The notes under the pieces were generated by a model. That model searched no databases. It worked only from the letters and a program-made list of their open reading frames with translations, and was not told where the DNA came from. Shown here in pieces: positions 1 through 6,564 of a DNA stretch of 8,912 nucleotides (position 1 is its first letter; every line of letters starts with the position of its first letter). The stretch comes from Deltaproteobacteria bacterium (lineage in GTDB: Bacteria > Bdellovibrionota > UBA1018): the NCBI GenBank assembly GCA_013286765.1, contig JABDFB010000088.1, positions 1 to 8,912 on the forward strand, given 5' to 3'. Position numbers and translations under genes: made by a program.

Positions 1-4
1 ATTG

Positions 5-44
5 AATCCATTTGGGCAAAAAGGTATTTTTGCCCAAATGGATT
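5..44. repeat. Perfect 18-bp inverted repeat just upstream of glpK
   Basis: Bases 5-22 (AATCCATTTGGGCAAAAA) are exactly complementary to 27-44, leaving a 4-base loop GGTA. The transcript would form a long stable hairpin whose 3' foot ends only three bases before the glpK ribosome binding site (GAGG, 48-51). On the + strand it is followed by a very short T run, so it could be the intrinsic terminator of a gene left of the window, an attenuator or mRNA-stabilising hairpin in a glp operon leader, or a DNA operator. Nothing upstream is visible to choose between these. The repeat itself is certain; its role is not. Confidence 0.8.
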
Positions 45-60
45 TTCGAGGCACCGAGAC

Positions 61-1539
61 ATGGATTATATTTTAGCCGTAGATCAAGGAACAACTGGGA
101 CAACAGCTTTGCTTATGGATTTGAATCTCAATCAAATCTCCGAGGCTACTGTAGAATTCGAACAGTACTTTCCAAAGCCCGGTTGGGTAGAGCACGACTT
201 GTCCGATATCTGGAACACTGTGATACAGACCGTTCGGGAGGTGACTAAACATGTCGACCCGCGAAAAATCACGGCTATTGGAATCACGAATCAACGGGAA
301 ACTGTCTGCTTCTGGGACAGAAAAACAATGGAGCCTCTGGCGCGAGCAATTGTATGGCAGGATCGCCGTACGGCACGCGAGTGCGAAGCACTCCGAAAAA
401 AGGGACTCGAATCTTTTTTTCATGAAAAAACAGGTTTAGTTTTAGATCCGTATTTTTCTGGAACTAAGGTCGCTTGGGCGCTTGAAAACTGGCCGAGCGT
501 AAAGTCTGCCTATCGTTCGGGGCGACTCGCGGTCGGAACCATTGACAGTTTTCTCGTTGCAAAAATGTCGGCAGGTGCTGTTCATGTTACTGAGCCGAGC
601 AACGCCTCTCGAACCCTCTGCTTTCACCTCAAGAAACATGAGTTCGACGAGAGCCTTTGCCAGCACTTGAATGTACCACTCGATGTATGGCCTGAAGTCT
701 GTACATCGGTTGGCACTTTCGCCGTAACCAAGGGCTTTCACAGTGTTCCAGACGGAATTCCAATAACCGGGATTCTTGGTGATCAACAATCCGCTCTGCT
801 AGGGCAGGCGTGCATTAAAGAAGGCTCAGCAAAGTGCACCTATGGCACAGGGGCATTCTTATTACTGAATACTGGACGAAAACCAATTTTGAGCACACAT
901 CGGTTAATCACAACTGTTGCCTGGGCATTGAAACCAGACGATTACACTTACGCATTGGAAGGAAGCGCTTTTATTTGCGGTGCTGCAGTTCAGTGGGTTC
1001 GGGACGGATTGAAGTTTATTCAAGACTCGCACGAGATAGAGACCTTGGCAGGTTCTGTTGAATCTTCTGATGGCGTTGTCTTTGTCGCAGCGCTTACGGG
1101 ATTGGGAGCGCCCTATTGGGTTCCCAATGCTACCGGAACTTTTACTGGAATTACGAGGGGTACTACGCGGGCCCATATGGCTCGCGCCGTTCTGGAAGGA
1201 ATCGCTTTTCAGAACGCGGATATTCTACAAGCAATGCAGAAGGATCTCGGTAAACCGTTCATCAGTCTCAACGTCGATGGGGGCGCATCGGCAAACGATC
1301 TGCTTATGCAGATTCAGGCGAATATTCTTGGTGTTGGGCTGAACCGTCCAACTCATATAGAAACGACCAGTCTGGGTGCGATTTTCGCCGCCGGGCTCGG
1401 CGCAGGAATCTGGACGGATTTGTCGGAAATAGAAACAACCTGGAAAAAAGACAAATCGTTTGAGCCCCAAATTTCGTCACAAGCGAGAGAAGCAATGCTA
1501 GAGCGGTGGCATACGACTATTGAACAGATTATTAGATAA
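61..1539 (+). CDS. glpK: Glycerol kinase GlpK
   Basis: ATP-dependent phosphorylation of glycerol to sn-glycerol 3-phosphate in the cytoplasm, the entry step of glycerol use; a FGGY-family sugar kinase. The 492 residues cover the full family length (about 500). Visible landmarks in order: N-terminal phosphate-binding DQGTT (8-12), ITNQRET (75-81, Arg/Glu contact glycerol), IVWQDRRT (97-104), DPYFSGTK (129-136, Tyr contacts glycerol), GTIDSFL (159-165), NASRT (181-185), GDQQSALLGQ (240-249, catalytic-base Asp241), TYGTGAF (260-266), LGAPYW in the second half, VDGGASAN, and the C-terminal ETTSLGA motif. The GGKGG loop that binds fructose 1,6-bisphosphate in E. coli GlpK is not present where expected, so that allosteric control is probably absent (inference). 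The ATG start is set by GAGG at 48-51, nine bases upstream. It is followed after 21 bp by radA, in an apparent operon; no glpF or glpD lies in the window. Confidence 0.97.
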   Translation: MDYILAVDQGTTGTTALLMDLNLNQISEATVEFEQYFPKPGWVEHDLSDIWNTVIQTVREVTKHVDPRKITAIGITNQRETVCFWDRKTMEPLARAIVWQDRRTARECEALRKKGLESFFHEKTGLVLDPYFSGTKVAWALENWPSVKSAYRSGRLAVGTIDSFLVAKMSAGAVHVTEPSNASRTLCFHLKKHEFDESLCQHLNVPLDVWPEVCTSVGTFAVTKGFHSVPDGIPITGILGDQQSALLGQACIKEGSAKCTYGTGAFLLLNTGRKPILSTHRLITTVAWALKPDDYTYALEGSAFICGAAVQWVRDGLKFIQDSHEIETLAGSVESSDGVVFVAALTGLGAPYWVPNATGTFTGITRGTTRAHMARAVLEGIAFQNADILQAMQKDLGKPFISLNVDGGASANDLLMQIQANILGVGLNRPTHIETTSLGAIFAAGLGAGIWTDLSEIETTWKKDKSFEPQISSQAREAMLERWHTTIEQIIR

Positions 1540-1560
1540 TTTTTAATTATAAGGAGCAGA

Positions 1561-3066
1561 GTGGCTAAAACAAAAACTCAATTCAGCTGTCAGAATTGCG
1601 GACATAATAGCCCACGATGGCTCGGCCGGTGCCCGATGTGTGAGGACTGGAATAGTTTTGCCGAAGAAACAAATCTGAATCTATCGAATGACCAGTCTTC
1701 CCTGGCAAGTGTGCGAGATGATTTTAGAGGGATGAAAGAAGCGACCTGGGAAAATATCGGAGTACATGGAGCTCCACCGATTCAATCCGAGTCTTCGACT
1801 TCCCCAGCGTGGGTGAGCTTAGATGCTCCAGGAGAAGATGGACCAGACGCTCCACCAGACACGCAAAAAAAAATTCATTTGCGCCGTCTTACTACGGGAA
1901 TTCCCGAGCTCGATCGCGTTTTGGGCGGCGGATTGGTTGCCGATAGCTTCACACTTTTAGGCGGCGACCCTGGTATCGGAAAAAGCACTTTGCTTCTACA
2001 AGTTGCTCAGGGTCTCAAAACACATCAAAAAGACTTAAAAATCTTTTACGTCAGCGGCGAAGAATCGATTGATCAAATCCGCGGCCGTGCCCATCGACTC
2101 GGCATCAGTGGCAAGAACCAGATTTTTCTCGCTTCGGAAAATCAGCTCGAGCGCATTTTCGCGTCAGTAAAAGAGCTCCGACCGCACGTCTTAGTGATGG
2201 ACTCACTGCAAACCTTCTCAAGTCAATTCTCACAATCTGCACCTGGTAGTGTCAGTCAGGTCCGTGAAATTGCAGCACGTCTGATGGCGCTGGCAAAGTC
2301 TGCAGGAATTTCTGTGTGGCTCGTCGGCCATGTCACTAAAGAAGGAAATATCGCTGGCCCAAAAACGGTGGAGCACATGGTGGACACCGTTTTATATTTC
2401 GAGGGTGAAGGTGGACAGAGCTATCGTTTACTGCGAACAGTAAAGAATCGTTTCGGCAGCACACAAGAGCTCGGTGTTTTTGAAATGGATGGCGAAGGCT
2501 TGAGAGAAGTGTCTAATCCGTCATCGTTATTTTTGAGCGGGCGTGCTGAAGCCGTTGCAGGAACGGCAGTCGCAGTACCTTTAGAGGGGTCGCGGCCTCT
2601 TCTCGTCGAACTTCAGGCTCTCGTAGTTCGATCCACACTTGGAACGCCACGCCGAACTTCAGTCGGAATGGATAATTCACGTATTTCTCTACTTGCCGCT
2701 ATTCTCGAAAAACACATGCGACTCAAACTGAGCGAGTGGGACTTATATTTCAACGTCGTTGGAGGCCTGCGACTCTCCGAACCTGCCTGTGACTTAGCGG
2801 CCTCAGCCGCGATCTGGTCAAGCCTCGCCGAAAAAGCTCTCCCCGCAGACTGGGTTTTCATCGGAGAGGTAGGCCTGACTGGCGAAGTAAGAAAAGTTCC
2901 TCAAATTGAATTGAGAATTCAGGAAGCAAAGAGGCAAGGCTTCAAAGTTCTGGTACTTCCCCAGAGTATTCCAAAACGAGTAGCACAGATGGTCTCTTCG
3001 GATCAGAGCGTCCGAATCATCACTCTTTCAAGAATCGAACAACTCTCCAAACTATTCAGTACTTAA
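1561..3066 (+). CDS. radA: DNA recombination/repair protein RadA (Sms)
   Basis: RecA-related ATPase that promotes branch migration and processing of recombination intermediates. All hallmark parts are visible in 501 residues: a four-cysteine zinc finger (C10, C13, C24, C27 in CQNCGHNSPRWLGRCPMC), Walker A GDPGIGKST (135-143), a Walker B strand VLVMDS (210-215), the RadA-specific KNRFGS (295-300), and a C-terminal Lon-protease-like domain (about 335-501, with FNVVGGLRLSEPACD and GEVGLTGEVRKV). The GTG start is required: the next Met (M26) lies inside the zinc finger, and AAGGAG at 1551-1556 sits four bases before the GTG. The protein is longer than E. coli RadA (460) mainly because the linker between zinc finger and ATPase (about 36-104) is extended, acidic and rich in Pro/Ser. 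It lies 21 bp after glpK and 20 bp before the next gene, so co-transcription is likely although there is no functional link to glycerol use. Confidence 0.97.
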   Translation: MAKTKTQFSCQNCGHNSPRWLGRCPMCEDWNSFAEETNLNLSNDQSSLASVRDDFRGMKEATWENIGVHGAPPIQSESSTSPAWVSLDAPGEDGPDAPPDTQKKIHLRRLTTGIPELDRVLGGGLVADSFTLLGGDPGIGKSTLLLQVAQGLKTHQKDLKIFYVSGEESIDQIRGRAHRLGISGKNQIFLASENQLERIFASVKELRPHVLVMDSLQTFSSQFSQSAPGSVSQVREIAARLMALAKSAGISVWLVGHVTKEGNIAGPKTVEHMVDTVLYFEGEGGQSYRLLRTVKNRFGSTQELGVFEMDGEGLREVSNPSSLFLSGRAEAVAGTAVAVPLEGSRPLLVELQALVVRSTLGTPRRTSVGMDNSRISLLAAILEKHMRLKLSEWDLYFNVVGGLRLSEPACDLAASAAIWSSLAEKALPADWVFIGEVGLTGEVRKVPQIELRIQEAKRQGFKVLVLPQSIPKRVAQMVSSDQSVRIITLSRIEQLSKLFST

Positions 3067-3086
3067 TAAAATTAAAGGAAACCACA

Positions 3087-3491
3087 ATGGCAAAGGAAGA
3101 AGATTCCAAATCCATCCGAAGACGCCGAGAAAAAGAAGACGAGGAAGAAGAATCGCAGAAAAGCCAGAAAACGACGGGCACCGCTAGCGGCGCCCAACCC
3201 ATGGTGGGCATCAGTCCCACCGCCCACATCGACGATCAGATCAAACGAGCGGACACCCTCATAGATCAGCTCAACCACATCTATCAAATGTTCGTTGCTG
3301 GAGTTGAAAAACTCCCCCCCAATGCAACCAGAAAAATCCTCGACCAACTCATGGTCTCCCTCCAATCCCAACCGAAACCCACACAGTCCATTCAGTTTCG
3401 CTATAGTGGTCTAAATGCTAAATACATCACCTACCGCGATCGCTGGGATAAGATGATGAAGGATATGGAGTCTGGGAAAATTCGCAGGTGA
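3087..3491 (+). CDS. Small charged conserved-type hypothetical protein (134 aa)
   Basis: Function unknown. A strong ribosome binding site (AAGGA at 3075-3079, seven bases before ATG), 20-bp spacing from radA and a hairpin just downstream make this a real gene. Residues 1-30 are a highly charged, probably disordered head (RRRREKEDEEEE core). Residues about 50-134 look folded and helical: HIDDQIKRADTLIDQLNHIYQMF, then GVEKLPPNATRKILDQLM, then IQFRYSGLNAKYITYRDRW and a basic end ESGKIRR (motifs listed in succession, broken by short joins). That layout, an amphipathic helix, then GxExxPP, then FRYxxLxxKYxxYxxxW, resembles from memory a group of uncharacterised proteins of Myxococcota and Bdellovibrionota; I cannot confirm it here. 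There is no signal peptide, membrane segment or cysteine, so it is probably cytoplasmic. Linkage to radA may hint at DNA metabolism, but that is weak. Confidence 0.85.
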   Translation: MAKEEDSKSIRRRREKEDEEEESQKSQKTTGTASGAQPMVGISPTAHIDDQIKRADTLIDQLNHIYQMFVAGVEKLPPNATRKILDQLMVSLQSQPKPTQSIQFRYSGLNAKYITYRDRWDKMMKDMESGKIRR

Positions 3492-3505
3492 TCCGAACTA
3501 ACTGA

Positions 3506-3525
3506 GGACTTCAGAACTGAAGTCC
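3506..3525 (+). terminator. Hairpin between convergent genes, likely terminator
   Basis: GGACTTCA pairs perfectly with TGAAGTCC around the 4-base loop GAAC, followed on the + strand by ATGTTTCTC, a modest T-rich tail. It starts 14 bases after the stop codon of the 134-residue gene and ends seven bases before the last base of the large gene on the - strand, so it could act in both directions. The - strand tail (TCAGTTAG) is poor, so termination of the glpK-radA transcript is the better reading. The symmetry is certain; the function is inferred. Confidence 0.55.
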
Positions 3526-3532
3526 ATGTTTC

Positions 3533-6412
3533 TCATTTAATTTTGATTTTTTCAGCAGTCCCATCTTTTTCGTTAGATTCTTCTACTGGAGATAGCGATT
3601 TGTTTTTCGTAGGTGGCGTCTCTTTAGACTCTCTTACAGATGGAAGAGCCGGCAGAGAAGTTGTCCTCTTGACCGTCGTAGGTTTTGGATGAGTTAGCTC
3701 TAGGGATTTCCTTCTTTCGACTCTATAGCCTTCAAGGGCCTCTACTTCTCTTGGACTTGCTGGAGAACCTGGTCTCGCAGGAGAACTCGAACGCAAAGAG
3801 GCTCTTCTTGGTCTCGGTGGAGATTTCAACTCCCCTGCATCTCCCTGCTGAAATTTAGGTTGAACAACTTTTCCTCCCCCGTCGCTAACAATACTCGCAA
3901 TTTTGCTATATTCCGGCTCGTTTGCCTCAGGACTCAATGAACTCTTCATCTTGGAGGCCACGTCTTTACGAAATGCGAGATCAGGAACAATGATTTGTGC
4001 TCCAGATGCTTTGCTCTGATCTCTCAGCCACTCTGCATAGAGTTTCAACTGATTTTCCCGGTCCCGATTTGAAAGCTTTAAATTAAATACCTTGGGTTCT
4101 CCTCCATCATAGGGATAGGCAACATATTCATCATCTATGGGATTTAAACCCCAACAAGTTTCTTCACCATGCTGAAAAATATCCGTTCCACTCTCAGACT
4201 CGTCTGACCACACAGACTTGAGTGCTTCAAAAGCTCGCTTACTTGTTTCTGTCATATAGTGGTTGGAATGACTCAGAGTGAGATCAGCTCCCGGTCTCTG
4301 ACCGATAAGTACAAGGTCAGTGTCTGCCGTAATGGCTTTTCCAGTTTCCGCCTCCCCTAAAACGAAAACCGTATCGGCAGGCAAAGCGCTCTGATACTTC
4401 ACCCACCCCAATTGGCCCGATTCGTGATTGTAGACAAGGGCTTCTGAACTCTTATCCTCACCAATCCTGACCCGAGGTACACTTTTATATTTATGTCCCA
4501 ACCTACTGAGGATCTTTGTCATTTTTTCTTCGTCTGCCGCCAGATCCTCCTCGATTGCAACAATTCTCTCGAGAATAGTTAAGCACTCCTCAGTTTGCTG
4601 CTCCGACGATGATTCTGTTAAACACTTAGCATCAAATTCGCGCTGACTGGCTCGTAGCCGATCCCCGATCTTACCAAAAATAGCCTTGATCGGAATATAG
4701 CCCTTCAGTCCTTCGAGCGTAGAACTCTTTCCTGATATTTCATGCTCTTTGGTCTTAAATCCCCTTTGTTGTTTGGCCTGCGCTGCATCAGTCGATTTTC
4801 TGTAAACAATGGGCAGACGTAACTCGCTCGCAACCTTCTTCACAGTTGCATCTAGATTAACATTGTAAGCGTAAAAATCGATCTGGTCGCCCAGGTCCTC
4901 CAAACCGCGAACACAAGTTTCTAAATGTTTCGGCTGGCAGGGAACCTGGTTAATTTTAGACAGATAACTGGAAACCTGTTCACCCGACAACTTGCCCAGA
5001 CTTCTCAATAGTGCCTCTTGATCACTAACGTGAAGATTTTTAAGGTTATTTAGAGCTCCTTTAAATACCCTAGCTATACCTGTCGAAGCTTTTACACCCG
5101 GACTTGCTTTAAACCGTTGTCCAAGTTCTTCCTCATATCTTTGTTTGATCGCTTGATGCGATTCCTGGAGACAACTCAAAACCTCAGAACGAGGATCAGG
5201 TCCTCCACCCAGGAATTTCCGATTGTGAAAAAAATCGTGGTTAGGAAGAGCATAACCAACCCCTAATTGAGTAAGATAACTCTTGGGATCTACACTAGTT
5301 GCCATTGAACAAACTTTGGGATCGGGGCGACAATCGGTTTTTTTATCACATTCGAAAAATTTATAAGCAAGCCGGGGATCGCTCAATACAACTGAAAGAG
5401 CTCCTGCCGGTTGTGTCAATGTATTGCAAATTTCAGATTCAAGTTTCCACAAATACCCATTAGCTCCAAGCAAATCTGACTTACTCTTGCTCAGCAAATC
5501 CCTTCGGTCAAAAAGATCTTTTTTAGCATAGTCATCAACAACTCCCGTCCCATTCTCGAAGTATTCCGGAAATTGATTAACTAGGTTAGCCGCCTCTTCA
5601 TATTTTTCAACAAGACGGCCACAATCTATATGTGGTGTAGACCCTTTTTTATCATTGTCCAATTCGCCCTTTGGGAACAGTTTCTTGACAAATTTTTCAG
5701 GATTCAGTGTTGTACCAAGGAGTTTCGTTGATATATTTTTGGGGAGAGGGCATCCCGTTAGATAGGGCTTCAAGTGCTTTAAACGTAACAAAGCTAGATC
5801 GGCCACCTGATATTTCAGTGCTTTGATGGGTTGATCTTTCCCTTCCATTAGCAGTGCGTCTAGAGCTGAATTAAAAGCGTTGGCACCTAAGCTCGCATGG
5901 TTTAATAGACGTGCCGCTTGATCAGTAGATGGCGAACCAGGCCTTGATTGCAAAGCACGGTGTGGTTGCAGAGGGGATTTTGCATTTGGGGACAAACACT
6001 GGGCTCTGAGTCGGTTAATCACGTGCTCACGTGAACTCTGACTATTCCCTTCCGTGCTGTGTCCAAGCCGCGCGACGTGGCTAATATAAGTTTGAAATTG
6101 GACATTAAGCAATAGCTCTAAAGCCCTGCTTTCCGGACCAAGAAGGGAAGCGCTTTGGAGAGTCTGTACGCATGCCTCGATCGATTTGAAATCCTCCGAG
6201 ATACCGTTGGAGCTAGAACAAGCGCCAGGCGAAAGGGCAGATTTTGATTTTCCCGGTGCGGGACATTCTCGTTCCATTGCCTCTTTAAAGGCAAGGACCC
6301 TTTCGCCGCTAATCTTGGAATCTGCTCCGAAGAGCGAACAATCGGCAACGGATTCAGATGCTCTTCCAAAACAGGCAAATAAAATCAATACAACGTGTGC
6401 GATTCTTCTCAC
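3533..6412 (-). CDS. Exported protein with ExoY/CyaA/edema-factor-type nucleotidyl cyclase domain
   Basis: A 959-residue protein that I read as a toxin-like cyclic-nucleotide-forming enzyme. Start is GTG at 6412: an in-frame TAA directly precedes it and the first internal Met (M46) would lose the signal peptide. The upstream Shine-Dalgarno is poor (a G run at 6417-6422). Residues 1-23 form a Sec signal (MRR, hydrophobic IAHVVLILFACFG, cleavage after SVA likely). Residues 24-530 are unrecognised and Cys-rich (C355, C361, C368 clustered), fitting a disulphide-bonded exported domain. Residues about 533-815 match class II cyclases: R538, K555 and K562 are spaced as R41/K58/K65 of CyaA and R329/K346/K353 of edema factor; GKSS 561-564, GYIP 571-574, metal-binding D697 and D699 in TADTDL, and H748 in QHGEE follow in the right order. 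The catalytic His position is Ser560. Residues 862-959 are a basic Pro/Ser tail. It has its own candidate promoter, downstream of the serpin. The domain is well supported; activity, product (cAMP, cGMP or other) and target are not known. Confidence 0.82.
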   Translation of the reverse strand: MRRIAHVVLILFACFGRASESVADCSLFGADSKISGERVLAFKEAMERECPAPGKSKSALSPGACSSSNGISEDFKSIEACVQTLQSASLLGPESRALELLLNVQFQTYISHVARLGHSTEGNSQSSREHVINRLRAQCLSPNAKSPLQPHRALQSRPGSPSTDQAARLLNHASLGANAFNSALDALLMEGKDQPIKALKYQVADLALLRLKHLKPYLTGCPLPKNISTKLLGTTLNPEKFVKKLFPKGELDNDKKGSTPHIDCGRLVEKYEEAANLVNQFPEYFENGTGVVDDYAKKDLFDRRDLLSKSKSDLLGANGYLWKLESEICNTLTQPAGALSVVLSDPRLAYKFFECDKKTDCRPDPKVCSMATSVDPKSYLTQLGVGYALPNHDFFHNRKFLGGGPDPRSEVLSCLQESHQAIKQRYEEELGQRFKASPGVKASTGIARVFKGALNNLKNLHVSDQEALLRSLGKLSGEQVSSYLSKINQVPCQPKHLETCVRGLEDLGDQIDFYAYNVNLDATVKKVASELRLPIVYRKSTDAAQAKQQRGFKTKEHEISGKSSTLEGLKGYIPIKAIFGKIGDRLRASQREFDAKCLTESSSEQQTEECLTILERIVAIEEDLAADEEKMTKILSRLGHKYKSVPRVRIGEDKSSEALVYNHESGQLGWVKYQSALPADTVFVLGEAETGKAITADTDLVLIGQRPGADLTLSHSNHYMTETSKRAFEALKSVWSDESESGTDIFQHGEETCWGLNPIDDEYVAYPYDGGEPKVFNLKLSNRDRENQLKLYAEWLRDQSKASGAQIIVPDLAFRKDVASKMKSSLSPEANEPEYSKIASIVSDGGGKVVQPKFQQGDAGELKSPPRPRRASLRSSSPARPGSPASPREVEALEGYRVERRKSLELTHPKPTTVKRTTSLPALPSVRESKETPPTKNKSLSPVEESNEKDGTAEKIKIK
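3536..3829 (-). other. Basic Pro/Ser-rich C-terminal tail with kinase- and SH3-like motifs
   Basis: Codes for residues 862-959. The tail is predicted disordered and contains PPRPRR (865-870, fits the PxxPxR class II SH3 ligand pattern), RRASL (869-873) and RRKSL (900-904), both exact RRxS-hydrophobic protein kinase A consensus sites, KRTTSL (915-920), several SP/TP pairs and a Lys-rich end (KIKIK). The CyaA cyclase domain also ends in a basic Pro/Ser stretch as I recall it, so this may be a general linker-like property. Motif presence is seen; function is speculation. Confidence 0.6.
3968..4816 (-). other. Class II (toxin-type) nucleotidyl cyclase domain within the 959-aa gene
   Basis: Codes for residues about 533-815. 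Codon checks: GKSS is at 4721-4732, TADTD at 4316-4330 and His748 at 4169-4171. The first block VYRKSTD...GFKTKEHEISGKSS...GYIP parallels ExoY GFPTKGFSVKGKSS and edema factor GYPTKNMNIHGKSS. The second block VFVLGEAETGKAITADTDL parallels edema factor LKPLTADYDLF and CyaA IPLTADIDMF. The third block GTDIFQHGEE parallels edema factor GGDVVNHGTEQ. Differences: the Trp/Asp after GKSS is replaced by Thr-Leu-Glu; the interval from the second Asp to the His is only 49 residues (84 in edema factor, 108 in CyaA, by recalled sequences); and the HGTEQxN motif is only half kept. Reference sequences are recalled, not searched. Confidence 0.78.
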
Positions 6413-6446
6413 TTATCCCCCCACGGAAACGTTCAAAGAAACTTAA

Positions 6447-6474
6447 ATCGTACCAAATCATTGAACCAGTTCAA
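6447..6474 (-). promoter_or_regulatory. Candidate sigma70-type promoter for the cyclase-like gene
   Basis: On the - strand, TTGAAC (6469-6474; 4 of 6 to TTGACA) and TACGAT (6447-6452; 4 of 6 to TATAAT) are separated by 16 bp. The predicted start of transcription would lie about 25-30 bases before the GTG. The -35 element lies inside the inverted repeat at 6462-6484. The match is moderate and could be chance in AT-rich DNA. Confidence 0.35.
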
Positions 6475-6484
6475 CACTGGTTCA
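6462..6484. repeat. Inverted repeat overlapping the candidate -35 region (operator-like)
   Basis: TGAACCAGT and ACTGGTTCA form a perfect 9-bp repeat around TCAAC. A second, overlapping symmetry TTGAAC-CA-GTTCAA occupies 6461-6474, and another GTTCAA lies at 6431-6436, so the half-site TTGAAC/GTTCAA recurs through the leader. This fits a repressor or activator operator controlling the cyclase-like gene. As a + strand hairpin it is followed by T8, but only about 12 bases downstream and with no + strand gene to terminate. Confidence 0.5.
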
Positions 6485-6525
6485 GATTATTATTAGTTTT
6501 TTTTCAGGGTTTGCGGAGGAAAGAA

Positions 6526-6550
6526 GAGGGACGATGAACCACCGTCCCTC
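6526..6550 (-). terminator. Probable intrinsic terminator of the serpin gene
   Basis: GAGGGACG (6526-6533) pairs perfectly with CGTCCCTC (6543-6550), giving an 8-bp GC-rich stem with a 9-base loop. Read on the - strand it begins 15 bases after the serpin stop codon and is followed by TTCTTTCC, an imperfect U-rich tract. This separates the serpin transcript from the downstream large gene, which then needs its own promoter. Confidence 0.65.
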
Positions 6551-6564
6551 AAAACAAATAGGAC

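Noticed and set aside
12..248. Short + strand reading frame overlapping the hairpin and glpK
   Set aside because: Its start lies inside the inverted repeat with no ribosome binding site, and it runs out of frame through glpK.
1536..1550. AT-only inverted repeat ATAATT-TTT-AATTAT after glpK
   Set aside because: Only six A/T pairs, overlapping the glpK stop and just before the radA ribosome binding site; too weak for a terminator.
4336..4357. GEAETGKA in the large protein as a second P-loop
   Set aside because: It has GxxxxGK but Ala instead of Ser/Thr, and it lies directly before the TADTDL metal motif where class II cyclases have a beta strand.
4721..4732. GKSS in the large protein read as a Walker A (P-loop) motif
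   Set aside because: The Gly expected five positions before GKS is absent (the stretch is KEHEISGKSS), there is no Walker B partner, and the surrounding residues match the cyclase motif instead.
6371..6412. Lipoprotein signal (LFAC, residues 11-14) in the large protein
   Set aside because: Phe before the Ala is atypical of a lipobox, the preceding segment is very short, and a normal cleavage site SVA follows at residue 23.
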